Origin: Paraburkholderia kirstenboschensis | GTDB taxonomy: Bacteria; Pseudomonadota; Gammaproteobacteria; Burkholderiales; Burkholderiaceae | DNA: 64,000 bases | NCBI RefSeq assembly: GCF_904848585.1 | Contig: NZ_CAJHCR010000025.1 | Coordinates: forward strand, 1-64,000 | Reading direction: 5' to 3' | Shown here: positions 37,402-46,242 of the stretch, piece by piece | How positions within the stretch are numbered: the stretch's first letter is position 1 | How the letters are laid out: each line of letters starts with the position of its first letter | The notes under the pieces: generated by a model | Databases searched by the model: none | Seen by the model: only the letters and a program-made list of their open reading frames with translations | Told to the model about the DNA's origin: nothing | Made by a program: the position numbers and the translations under genes

Positions 37402-38079
37402 ATGCGCAAACTCATCATGGGCATTGTCGAATTCCGCGAGAAAATGCTGCCGCGATATGCAGAGCAGTTCAGTAAGCTTGCGCTCGCTCAAACACCTGAC
37501 GCCCTTTTCATCACATGCTCGGACAGTCGGGTGGTGCCGGACCTGCTCGCGTCGACTCATCCGGGCGACCTTTTTACGATGCGCAATGTCGGCAACCTGA
37601 TACCGCCAGCGACCGCGGAAGGGGTGTCGACCGGGGACCTCTCCGAGGCAGGCGCGATTGAGTATGCAGTGTTGATCCTGAAAGTCGCAAATATTGTCGT
37701 GTGTGGACATTCCGAATGCGGCGCGATGAAAGCCGTCTATGCACGCAGCCCGAAGCTGAAAGCGCCGAACCTCGATAAATGGCTATACCACGCGAACAAC
37801 GCGGCCTTTCGTCTCGAACACGAAGGCCCGCTCGACGACAGACTCAAGCCGCACGACCAGTTGTCGCAGCTGAATGTCCTCGTGCAAATCGAGCACCTGA
37901 TGACCTACCCGATCGTCCGCCAGCAGGTCGCCGCCGGCGCGCTGGTATTGAGCGGTTGGTGGTTTGACATCGCGACCGGCGACATGTATGCCTACGAGCG
38001 GGGGAGCCGCTCGTTTGAAGTCATTGATCGCGCGCTGGCCGAACGGCTTGCCGCGCGCCTCGCCTCGCGCGCGCGGTGA
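37402..38079 (+). CDS. can: beta-class carbonic anhydrase
   Basis: The enzyme interconverts CO2 and bicarbonate in the cytoplasm. The ATG at 37402 has GAGGGA upstream and gives 225 residues, a normal length; the frame upstream lacks a ribosome site. The zinc ligands are visible: Cys39 with the Asp41-Arg43 dyad in ITCSDSR, and His103 and Cys106 in VCGHSECGAMKA. MRNVGNLIPP and the C-terminal SGWWFDIATGDMYAYE are family features. It follows the K+ channel on the same strand and may share its transcript. The symbol is by family analogy. Confidence 0.92.
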   Translation: MRKLIMGIVEFREKMLPRYAEQFSKLALAQTPDALFITCSDSRVVPDLLASTHPGDLFTMRNVGNLIPPATAEGVSTGDLSEAGAIEYAVLILKVANIVVCGHSECGAMKAVYARSPKLKAPNLDKWLYHANNAAFRLEHEGPLDDRLKPHDQLSQLNVLVQIEHLMTYPIVRQQVAAGALVLSGWWFDIATGDMYAYERGSRSFEVIDRALAERLAARLASRAR

Positions 38080-38586
38080 AAGTAATCACTGTTCCTTTGA
38101 CGCGCCCCTGGTTTAAGAGGGCATACGCATATCAGGCGTTCGTAGCCGGCGCATGACAATTGTTTGTCGCGATCATTGACGCGGATGCGGTGGCTGCCGT
38201 TGACCGAGCCGAACGACGAGATGACTAGAAACTTGGTGGATGGCAATAACGCACAGATGGCCCTTCTGGCTTCCAAAGCTGCCATTGACATTGCCTGAAG
38301 CTCAACGGCAGGAGTGGGTCCGGCAGGTGACCTCTGCCGGAGACGGTCATCCGTTGGCCGCGTTCGTGTTGGCGCGCGAACGTCGTGCATCGGTTTACGC
38401 TGGGCGCCGCCGAATTGCCTCCCCGCATGCGTTGAAAATATGGGCCGGTCAGGGGCCGTCAGCAATGCTGGCCCGCTCCCTTTGCGATTCGAGGCATCCT
38501 GTATCCTCATGCTGACAACAACTGCCTTCATGGTCAGACCGATACAGGCCGTTTGTCTCCGCGAATGGCAACGCCTTGCACCAGCC

Positions 38587-38863
38587 ATGGAACAACCTGA
38601 AGTCGAGCCAAAGCTCCTAGCAGATGCCCAAGGCGTGTCTTTTGGCCTCATCAAAGGCCATGCCATCGTCGAGTGCCTCATCACGATCGCAGCACTCGAG
38701 GCCATTTCTGGCTTGAACCCCGGGCCAGCGACGCCCGGGTGCTGAAGACCTTCCGGGACGGCTACCGCCGCATTCGCGCAATCGCGCAATCGCCGAGCGG
38801 AAGCTGCTCGCCCATCCGAGCGCACGCCTTGAACTGACGCCGGACGATTTCAGATACAGCTAA
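38587..38863 (+). pseudogene. DUF1488-family remnant with frameshifts
   Basis: Fragments in successive frames form one DUF1488-like protein. The first is GVSFGLIKGHAIVECLITIA, in the frame from the ATG at 38587. The next is FWLEPRASDARVLKTFRDGY RRIRAIA in a second frame, and the last is AERKLLAHPSARLELTPDDF, ending at 38863. The last shift coincides with a tandem duplication of GCGCAATC. DUF1488 proteins are about 90 residues and of unknown function. This copy cannot be translated whole. Confidence 0.6.
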
Positions 38864-38994
38864 CCAAAGCGCGCGTGGAAGGATGGAAGGATGCGCCCCA
38901 CGATCCGATGCCTCTGCGCTTCCCAAACAGGACGACGTCGTCGCCTGCCGCGCGCCGACAGCACGACCGCGGCGCTCTGTCGCCGCCGTACGCG

Positions 38995-39315
38995 TCAAAA
39001 ACCGCCTGTGACGAGGGGCAGGACGGTGAGATCAGGATGCGTGCCGTCGACGATGCTGCGTCCCACGTGCATGCCTTCGTAAAGGGCGTCGTCCTTGCTG
39101 TCGAAATTTTCTTCGCCGTCTGCGTGAAACGGCACCGCATGTCCCGGAATCGTCGGGTCGGCGCCCGGATGACAGACGTAGCCCACATACGTGTAGCGGT
39201 TCTCCACCGCGTTGGACGCATTAACTTCGCCCGGCGCATTTTTCACGAATGGCGCCACATGAATCTCGAAGCCCTCGTACTCGACCATTTGCCAAGGTGC
39301 GGTTTCGTCGGGCAT
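38995..39315 (-). CDS. conserved hypothetical protein
   Basis: The ATG at 39315 follows GGAGG at six bases and yields 106 residues. The sequence is compact and well ordered: MVEYEGFEIHVAPFVKN, NRYTYVGYVCHPGADPTIPG, then DSKDDALYEGMHVGRSIVDG and a hydrophobic ending VLPLVTGGF. The alternating pattern suggests a small alpha/beta fold. There is no signal peptide. I recognise the pattern as a conserved Burkholderia-type hypothetical but know no function. Confidence 0.72.
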   Translation of the reverse strand: MPDETAPWQMVEYEGFEIHVAPFVKNAPGEVNASNAVENRYTYVGYVCHPGADPTIPGHAVPFHADGEENFDSKDDALYEGMHVGRSIVDGTHPDLTVLPLVTGGF

Positions 39316-39386
39316 ACCTGCCTCCGTCTTCGTCGCGCATATCAAAAAGTCTAGGTGATTTCATCGCGTAGCGCGCTAATGGACGG

Positions 39387-39515
39387 CTACGGCAAATCCA
39401 CTACGGCTTGGATCGCGCCGAGTTGCCTGAGCAGCGTCAGATTGTCTTCGAGATGCGAGTTTCGACGATGCGTCCATCCTTCACGCGACAAAGGTCGTCT
39501 AGTTCGAACGTTGCC
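39387..39515 (-). pseudogene. C-terminal remnant of a SnoaL-like protein
   Basis: Read on the minus strand, TFELDDLCRVKDGRIVETRI matches the last strand of SnoaL-like (NTF2-fold) proteins, where a Phe/Val-x-Asp-Gly-Arg/Lys-Ile-Val-Glu motif is typical. One base later a second frame continues EDNLTLLRQLGAIQAVVDLP to a TAG at 39387-39389. Only the last 40 or so codons remain, with a frameshift between the two parts. Confidence 0.45.
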
Positions 39516-39577
39516 AGACTAGACCCCAACAGGGCAAGCGGCCACTTGGATCTATACTTGGGCAGTTGGAGACACCC

Positions 39578-40381
39578 ATGGCTAATCACGACAGGCTGCA
39601 TCCGCTACGTCCGCTCCTGAAGAATTGGGTTTGGGAGCATGGCCGAATCGGTACCCGCTATCTGGACTGCATCGATGGCGAAATCAAGTTTGACGAAGGC
39701 AAGAAGTCGCGCTTCGCGGCCGAAGAATACATTTTCGTGCCGCTCGACAAGGATGCTGACGACGATGCGTCTGTGGAGGGTCCTCCGATCCAGGAGGCGG
39801 GTCTTGCCCGGTTTTTGAGGGCAGCGCAGTTGGGCAAGCCGGAGGAAGCCGGCTCTATGGTGGAGGTCCAGCGCGCAGTGCAGGACTGCGTGGAACTTGG
39901 CCTGTTCAGCTCATATCAGATCGACGCTCAGGAAGCCTCTGCACGCTATGCGCAGGAGCCCATGTTCGACGATGAAATCCGCGCCGCGGTTGTCGACGAT
40001 ATCCGGTGTATCTACGCGGGCGCGCGCGAGCAACTGTCGTTGTACGATTTCAGTGTGCTTTACGGCTTGCCCGCTCCGTTGCTCATCAACGAGGCGCCGT
40101 TCATTGACTGGCGCGTGCGCGCTAGTCCGGCCCTTCCGTTCGTCTCGCTTCCTCTTGGACCTTACTGCCTGCTGGTGGGTGCGCCGTCGGGCCGGAGCAG
40201 CCGAATTGGCCCGGTGGTCTGGAAGTCCGCTGCCACAATGGGACCGTTGAAGGACCACAACCGCCAAATCGCAGAGCACTCACGTTTGTGGCTGGTGGCG
40301 ACCACCGATGACCAACTCGTCGCTGTACAAAGCCGCTTGGCTGCGGCCTGGAGCCCCAAGCCGGAGGATGCGAAACCCTGA
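39578..40381 (+). CDS. hypothetical protein, weakly DUF4238-like
   Basis: The ATG at 39578 follows GGAGA and gives 267 residues. The protein has no signal peptide and no membrane segment. The N-terminal part contains LLKNWVWEHGRIGTRYLDCI and a KKSRFAAEEYIFVPLDKD segment. The middle has PLLINEAPFIDWRVRASPAL, then PFVSLPLGPYCLLVGAPSG. The order of these segments recalls DUF4238 proteins, where a segment setting out expected objects precedes a hydrophobic PLxPxxxL strand. The match is weak and is my inference. It is followed 90 bases later by another unknown gene on the same strand, which may be its partner. Confidence 0.6.
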   Translation: MANHDRLHPLRPLLKNWVWEHGRIGTRYLDCIDGEIKFDEGKKSRFAAEEYIFVPLDKDADDDASVEGPPIQEAGLARFLRAAQLGKPEEAGSMVEVQRAVQDCVELGLFSSYQIDAQEASARYAQEPMFDDEIRAAVVDDIRCIYAGAREQLSLYDFSVLYGLPAPLLINEAPFIDWRVRASPALPFVSLPLGPYCLLVGAPSGRSSRIGPVVWKSAATMGPLKDHNRQIAEHSRLWLVATTDDQLVAVQSRLAAAWSPKPEDAKP

Positions 40382-40471
40382 CGAAGTCGGCGGGAAACGC
40401 GCGGCCGGCAGTGGCCGAATCATGAGGGCCCAGGCGTTAGCGCGACAACAACCTTGCTGTAAGGAAGGCCC

Positions 40472-41116
40472 ATGAAGAAAGGAAAGACAAAACTTACCCG
40501 CCATGATGCTGAGCGCCTTTTCGAGGGATTGCCCGGCGGCAACGTGAGAGCATCGGGCCGGCCCGAGAACCCATTCGAAGCAGGAGCATTCGACGTGGTC
40601 GAGCGCGTCGACGACGAAACCAAACTCTGGAAAGACAACCTCATTACGCTTCCGATGGCGATCGAGTTGCCTGTTGGCTACGAGTCGGTGTCTCGCATGC
40701 GCGAGGCGATGGTCCGGGCATGGCGCGTGAAGTGGGTGAGGGAAGGTAAAAACGAGGTTGTCACCGAGTTTCCCGAAGGATGGACAGCCGTTCGCCCGGA
40801 AAGCGGCCCCATAGAGCTGAGAGATCCGTCTGGCGTGGTCCGCGCCTTATACGGTTGGGCTGCGGATGCTGAACTCAAAATTCTGCCGCGGTATCTTATT
40901 GAGTCACAAGCGAACAGTTCAAGCGGACTAGGCAGCCTGCTTGTCCGTGATCGCGGGAACGGTCAGATTCTTGAGCGGTCATCGATCTGGTCCGCTCAGA
41001 CCGGTACCAATCATCCAGATTGGACCAGGCTGTCAGCGTGGCTCAACTTACGCTATCCACAACATCGCGACCCGCTGCGGTACTGGAACGATTGCGAGGA
41101 AAACATCCAGAATTGA
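40472..41116 (+). CDS. hypothetical protein, probable partner of the preceding gene
   Basis: The 214-residue protein starts at an ATG after AAGGAAGG. It opens with a basic stretch (MKKGKTKLTRHDAERLFEGL), has a central region with MREAMVRAWRVKWVREGKNE and PSGVVRALYGWAADAELKIL, and ends NLRYPQHRDPLRYWNDCEEN. No motif or family is recognisable. There is no export signal. Same-strand position 90 bases behind the preceding unknown gene suggests a two-gene unit, possibly brought in by transfer. Confidence 0.6.
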   Translation: MKKGKTKLTRHDAERLFEGLPGGNVRASGRPENPFEAGAFDVVERVDDETKLWKDNLITLPMAIELPVGYESVSRMREAMVRAWRVKWVREGKNEVVTEFPEGWTAVRPESGPIELRDPSGVVRALYGWAADAELKILPRYLIESQANSSSGLGSLLVRDRGNGQILERSSIWSAQTGTNHPDWTRLSAWLNLRYPQHRDPLRYWNDCEENIQN

Positions 41117-41524
41117 GCCGCTTTGGCGGCGCTGTTCCCGAGGCAAAATACTGCACCCGGCTTGACGGAGGCGAAAGCAGGGCTCACCGCTTGATTGCGG
41201 CTTCCGCGATCGGCCACCAAGAGACGTTCAGCAAGCCCATCACGTCGACGCTCGAACATCCGCTGCGCCTCAAGAAACGGACTCACACTCGTGGTCATGT
41301 GATCGGCGCTCGGACTTCCAAGGCAGCCATGATCATGTGGATGGCGCGATGTCCATCCGCATTGCGAGCACGGGCGGCCTCCGTATTGCGACAGGTCGGG
41401 GAAGTGACCCTATCGCCCAGGCAGACGGTGCGGGAAGTAAAGGACCGATAATCTGCGCCCAAGGCCGGGCTCAGCGCCGCTCATGGCAAGCGCCTCAGCG
41501 AGCGCGAGCCCATCTGGAGCCCGA
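41117..41524. other. intergenic between convergent genes
   Basis: About 400 bases hold several open short frames in both directions without ribosome sites or recognisable products. I see no clear terminator. Confidence 0.4.
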
Positions 41525-42130
41525 TTAGCGGAAGCCGTAGACAACGATCTTCTTCCCCTCGAAATTTTCTTGCACAGCTTGCTCGCAATACTGCGGGCAC
41601 GTTACCGAGCCGTCTCCGCTCGTGCCGGAGACAGTGACCGCCCTGTAAACAACGGATTCGACGAGCGTCCCATCCGCAGCGATGACCATGTTCAGGTCAG
41701 TTTCGACACCCGCCGGCACGGCTCCCCCGGCGGTATAAGTGATCTTCATGGTGCCGGTGCAATCGGAGTTCACTGAGTATGTTCCGTTCTGGTTTGGATT
41801 GAAGGTTGTCAGGCCCCCTTTCGGCAGCCCGCCGATCATGCCGAAGTCGGTGCGCGTGAAGCCGCCCGTGCCATCGAACGTCACGAGGGCGACGTCATCA
41901 AGAATCGACGTGGACGCATAGGGAGCAACTTTATTGTTCGGTCCTATCAATCCGATGATTTCACCGTGACCGGTAAATGCATACGGTCCTCTGAGCGTTG
42001 CGTTCGAACAAAGGCCGCGTGAGCCGCCGTGTCCGTCGTGGCCACCCGGACCGTCAGCCTGCGCGGCGCCGCTGAGTAAGAGAAGCGCCACGGCGGTTGC
42101 TGACAGAATGCTGAATTGTTTGATCTTCAC
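41525..42130 (-). CDS. exported hypothetical protein, His/Gly-rich N-terminus
   Basis: The 201-residue product starts at a GTG with AAGGAG six bases upstream. Residues 1-25 are a signal peptide (MKIKQFSILSATAVALLLLSGAAQA). A short His/Gly/Asp-rich segment follows (DGPGGHDGHGGSRG) that could bind a metal. The mature part is beta-rich: TLRGPYAFTGHGEIIGLIGP, LVTFDGTGGFTRTDFGMIGG, NGTYSVNSDCTGTMKITYTA and VTVSGTSGDGSVTCP. The GTYSVNxDCTGT motif is common in secreted bacterial proteins of unknown function. It is probably a periplasmic or extracellular domain. Confidence 0.75.
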   Translation of the reverse strand: MKIKQFSILSATAVALLLLSGAAQADGPGGHDGHGGSRGLCSNATLRGPYAFTGHGEIIGLIGPNNKVAPYASTSILDDVALVTFDGTGGFTRTDFGMIGGLPKGGLTTFNPNQNGTYSVNSDCTGTMKITYTAGGAVPAGVETDLNMVIAADGTLVESVVYRAVTVSGTSGDGSVTCPQYCEQAVQENFEGKKIVVYGFR

Positions 42131-42283
42131 GATAAGCTCCTTGTCGCCCAGATCGGGCGCGAAACATCACGGCGCACAGGTGTCCATTGCCTGGCAAGAT
42201 GAGGCGACCGTGCGCCGTGCCGATGTTCAGAGCGAGCACGTACGTGCTGCCTCAAATTCGCATCGCAAGCACGAAGGCGGTGT

Positions 42284-42532
42284 TCAGTGGTGACTGAACG
42301 GACTACTTGACACACGGCTTAGCTCTGCTTGCGGCCAGTTTCCGGACACATCGGCAGATTGCCGGGTAGAAGTCATGGAGTGCCCCGCCTCTCCTTTCGG
42401 CGTATCTGCAACGCCTCCGACGTCCTGGGCAGCCGGTTCGGCTTGCGACGTTGCCATCTTGTCCTGCGCCCACGACGGCACCGTGACGAGGGCGACAAGC
42501 GTGCAAGCGGCAGCAATTCGGATTGTCCTCAT
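42284..42532 (-). CDS. small exported protein
   Basis: AGGAG lies nine bases before the ATG at 42532, which starts an 82-residue product; the in-frame ATG at 42538 sits too close. The signal peptide is MRTIRIAAACTLVALVTVPS with AQA-like cleavage at WAQ. The mature part is short, polar and Ala/Ser-rich, without motif. It is upstream of and co-oriented with the exported protein at 41525 and may be transcribed with it, across a 150-base gap. Confidence 0.6.
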   Translation of the reverse strand: MRTIRIAAACTLVALVTVPSWAQDKMATSQAEPAAQDVGGVADTPKGEAGHSMTSTRQSADVSGNWPQAELSRVSSSPFSHH

Positions 42533-42908
42533 GTCCATTTACTCCTGCAAAGGTGAACTGCACGGTCAGAGCATGACTGGCCTCGAAGGCGGTCCCGGAC
42601 GGCTGCTCTTCAGCACAGGAGGCCTCGTGCCGGCATCGCTATGGCCATGCTGCGACTGGACCGCGAACAGAACCATCGACGGTATCTGAAGAAATCGTTA
42701 ACTCTTGCGGGCAACGGGGAAATCGGGCTCGAAAGAACAGGTTCAGTTTCTGATGCAGCGCGATACAAAGACACAGTCGGTGAGTTATCGATGACGCGAT
42801 CGGCACGACGCTGAACCGACTTCCGTTGACCAGTACATGAAGACGCTCGAATGGCCACACGCATAGCAGAGGCGAGCGGCCGAAATTGGCCGCGTTGAGC
42901 CGAACACT

Positions 42909-44455
42909 TCAAGGGTCAGGCCGGCCCTTCGCATAGGGCGGTCGGGGAGACGCGTCACCGGAACGTCGCCCTTGGCCCAGTGCGGCGGACGGGGCGTCCG
43001 CCGGTGGCATGCGATAGCCATCCTGATAGCCGATACGCTTTTGCACCTCCCTGAACCGTCCCATCGATCGATAGCGATGAAACCATGCGCTCGTGCGAGT
43101 TCACACAGGCGCGGCGAATGCTCGGCAAGTGCCACACCGAGCCAATGGAACATCTCGTCCTGCTGGCCGAGCCTCGCGTAAATCTCGGCGAACAGGAACG
43201 GGGACGTATAGCTCCGCTGACGCCGCGCCATCAGGTCCTGCAAATACCATTGCAGGACCTTCGCATAACCGCCCGAATCCCACACGGTTCGAATCGTCGA
43301 TGCCCGTGTGAATTCGTTGCAGCGCGTGAGCGCATCGATCGTGGCTTCGACGGCTTCTTCGTATTGCCCGCGAACCTCGAAGGCGGTTGCCAGCAACTGA
43401 TAGATCAGCGGCGACCGGTTGCCATGCCCAGCCTTAAGATATTCCCCGATGACTTCGTCGTATCTGCCCGACTGTACGAGACCGAGCAGCCGCGAGCCTT
43501 CGAAGCCGAGCGGGTCGACCTTTTCGGCGAGCTCGAACTGCGCCCGTCCTTCGGCTTCTCGTCCGAGCACGATCAGAAGCCTCGCGTACAGGCGGCTCGT
43601 TTCGGCATGGCTCGGATTGAGCCGCAACGCTTCGAGAAATTCCTCCTCGGCCCGGCGCCAGTCCCAGTCGTAGAAGTAGTGCACGCCGGCGAGCGCCTGA
43701 TGGGCCTCGGGCAGGTTCGGATCGAGTTCGAGTGCTCGCAATGCCGCCTCGCGTGCCTTCGGATAGCCTTGCGACGGCGCATAGAATCCGTGCGTCGCGG
43801 TCGATCCGAAAATGTTCGACAGGCCGACGTAGCCGAGCGCATAAGTCGGGTCGAGGTTGACGGCGGTTTCAAAGTAGCCATGCGCGCGAATGAAGTCTTC
43901 GTCGCTCAATCCGTGGTGGGCAGCGAACCCCGCGTCGAAGTGAACTCGCCGGGTCCAGTAGTAGCGCCCGCGCAGATATGCATCGTGCGCCGACGGATCG
44001 ATGGGCAGGCGCCTCGCCAGCCGGTGCTGCTGTTGCTCCGCGAGCGCCGGGGACACCTCTTGAGCTAACGCGGCGCCCACTTCTTTCTGAATATCAAGCG
44101 CGCCTCTTGCGATCGGTTCATGCACGCGGCTCCAGATCTGGACCTTATCAAAAGAGCGTATCAGTTGCGCCAGAATGCGGATTCTTGCGCCCTCACGCGT
44201 CAGCGCGCCCTCGAGCACATAATCGACGGTTAGCTCATGCGCGATCTCGGAGATGCTCTTTTCCGACCGGCGATAGCGTGCAGCGGTCGTCCTGGCGATG
44301 ACCAGAATCTGTTCCGGGTGGAGAATGCCGATGTTGGCCGAAGTCTCGTCTGCGAGGCCCGTGACGCGATGCCATCAGCATCAGCAGTTCCATTGGCAGC
44401 CGCTCGAGTCGCACCATCTCGCCGCCGCGACGCAATTCGTAGAGCGGCAGCCCGG
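42909..44455 (-). pseudogene. CadC-like winged-helix/TPR regulator with an internal deletion and frameshift
   Basis: Three pieces of one regulator can be read. The first is the start of an OmpR-type winged helix (YELRRGGEMVRLERLPMELL, about 44370-44450). It joins directly at about 44365 to the middle domain (GLADETSANIGILHPEQILVIAR through HELTVDYVLEGAL), so roughly 100 or more codons with the rest of the DNA-binding domain and the membrane segment are missing. The TPR region then runs well (ALGYVGLSNIFGSTATHGFY and on). Near 43050 a single-base shift separates it from its own ending (FREVQKRIGYQDGYRMP), which stops at 42909. A 477-residue frame from 44218 covers most of it, but the gene cannot work as a regulator. 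Confidence 0.7.
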
Positions 44456-45167
44456 GATTCCAGTGAGCATTTGAAGCGGCGATGTGAGCGGCAAGGGGAG
44501 TGAGGCCGAGCGAGGCAGCCAATCCGAGGTTCATGGCGGTCGCGAGGCCGCTGAATCTGACGTCGACGGGAAACATTTCGGCGATTGCGCACGCATAGAC
44601 TCCGTTTGCCAGTGAAGTCACCGTACCGGCCAGGATGAACCAGGCGGTCAGGTTCACGTGATAACGGGCGGCCGCGATGAAGAAGATCGGCGTAAGCAGA
44701 GCCGACAGGACGGCCCCCGCTCTTAACACGTAGTATCGCGGCAACAGGTCGCCAACATAGGACGTGATGAGAATGCAAGCCGCGACAGCAATCAGATACA
44801 GGGTCTGCGCGCTCGCAATTTCCCGTGCTTCGTAGTGAAGTCCTTGCAGATAACTTGGCATGAATCCGATGAACATGCCACTCGATGCACCCACCAGGGA
44901 GCACGCGGCAACACCCGTGGCGACCGGCTTGAGATGGCTGCGAAACAGCACGGCCAGCGGTTCACGGTGTCGAGCGCCGATGGCCTGCGCGTACTCATCG
45001 GTTTCCGCAAGCGTACGGCGCAGCGCGAAACTCAACAGGCCAACCATGCCGCCAATAAGGAAGCCGATGCGCCATCCCGAGGCGCTGATCCGGTCGGCGG
45101 TGAGCATGCTTTGCACCACCATGTTCACGGTCGTGGCCAGCAGGCCAAAATGTGCCTCTACTAACAA
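44455..45167 (-). pseudogene. MFS (metabolite:H+ symporter type) transporter, truncated at both ends
   Basis: The frame encodes the middle of a 12-helix transporter: GWRIGFLIGGMVGLLSFALR, with the loop RRTLAETDEYAQ between halves, then LVGASSGMFIGFMPSYLQG, further helices, and MFPVDVRFSGLATAMNLGLA, a signature of the sugar/metabolite symporter group. About 180 residues are missing at the N-terminus. At the C-terminus the sequence passes near 44455 straight into a regulator fragment, losing the last two helices. The composite frame continues to 44235 but has no functional meaning. Confidence 0.75.
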
Positions 45168-45457
45168 CCAAGGCCTTGCGCGGCAACGGTTTCATGGAAG
45201 TAGTCTGTGTCGCGCTATTATCGCCACCTTAGCGGAATTAGCGCACTAGCCAACCGTATTAGCACGACCGACCCGCAGTCTTCGAATGACGCAGTTGCAC
45301 CAGCGCACCATGTTGTGCAACGAAAAATCAAAAACATACGCAAATAACCCATTCGCAGAATAGATGGGCGTCGTTAGCGCAGAAATAGTGAACCTCAGCA
45401 TCTGGCGTGGCAGTCCGCTGATCAGCAGTTTCACGTGCGCGACACGGCCGGGGCTAT
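45168..45457. other. intergenic, AT-richer than surroundings
   Basis: About 290 bases lie between the transporter remnant and the fabI stop. They are noticeably richer in A and T than neighbouring DNA. I see no supported gene or clear terminator. Confidence 0.4.
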
Positions 45458-46240
45458 TCAGCTATTCATGATGCTGACGCCGCCATCGACGAAGATCGTG
45501 TTGCCCGTCATGCGCCGGGCGTACGGCGTCGCGAGAAACGCGCAGGTGTAGCCGACGTCCATGATGTCCACGAGTTCGCCGATCGGCGCACGCGCGGCCG
45601 CTTCGTTGAGCAGCAGGTCGAAGTCCTTGAGCCCGGACGCGGCGCGCGTCTTCAACGGCCCCGGCGAGATCGGATGCACGCGGATGCGCTTCGGTCCGAG
45701 TTCATGCGCGAGATAGCGGCACGACGCTTCGAGCGCCGCCTTCACCGGCCCCATCAGATCGTAATTGGGCACGACGCGCGAGGCACCCAGATAGCTCATC
45801 GCGAACATCGAGCCGCCGTCGTCCATCAGCGGAGCGGCGAGCCGTGCCATGCGGATGAACGAATGGCATGAGATGTCCATCGCCAGCGAGAAGCCTTCGG
45901 CGGAACTGTTGAGAAGGCCGCCTTGCAGGTCGACCTTCGGCGCGAAGGCGATCGAATGCACGGCGACGTCGAGCCTTCCCCAGCGCTCGCGAATCGTATC
46001 GAACACCGCTTCGAGTTCGCCGGGCTTCGAGACGTCGAGCGGCAGCAGCATCGATGCGCCGAGTTCTTCCGCGAGCGGTTCGACGTAGCTCTTCGCCTTG
46101 TCGTTGAGATAGGTCACGGCGAGTTCCGCGCCAAGCTCGCGGAATGCGCGCGCGCAGCCGTAGGCGATCGAATACTCGTTGGCGATGCCGACGATCAGTA
46201 CCTTGCGTTGCGAGAACGGCTGCGCGGTAAGCGGGTCCAT
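45458..46240 (-). CDS. fabI: enoyl-[ACP] reductase (FabI type)
   Basis: This NADH-dependent reductase (260 residues) carries out the last reduction step of fatty acid elongation. The start at 46240 is preferred because GGAGG inside the end of ackA lies seven bases upstream; the ATG six bases earlier is too close. The dinucleotide site is VLIVGIANEYSIAYGCA. The catalytic pair is Tyr and Lys in NYDLMGPVKAAL (Tyr-x6-Lys), and SYLGASRVVP precedes it as in other FabI proteins. It is the last gene of a four-gene operon. As an extra FabI outside a fatty-acid cluster it may serve a special purpose, such as polyhydroxyalkanoate or redox metabolism. Confidence 0.92.
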   Translation of the reverse strand: MDPLTAQPFSQRKVLIVGIANEYSIAYGCARAFRELGAELAVTYLNDKAKSYVEPLAEELGASMLLPLDVSKPGELEAVFDTIRERWGRLDVAVHSIAFAPKVDLQGGLLNSSAEGFSLAMDISCHSFIRMARLAAPLMDDGGSMFAMSYLGASRVVPNYDLMGPVKAALEASCRYLAHELGPKRIRVHPISPGPLKTRAASGLKDFDLLLNEAAARAPIGELVDIMDVGYTCAFLATPYARRMTGNTIFVDGGVSIMNS

Positions 46241-46242
46241 GC

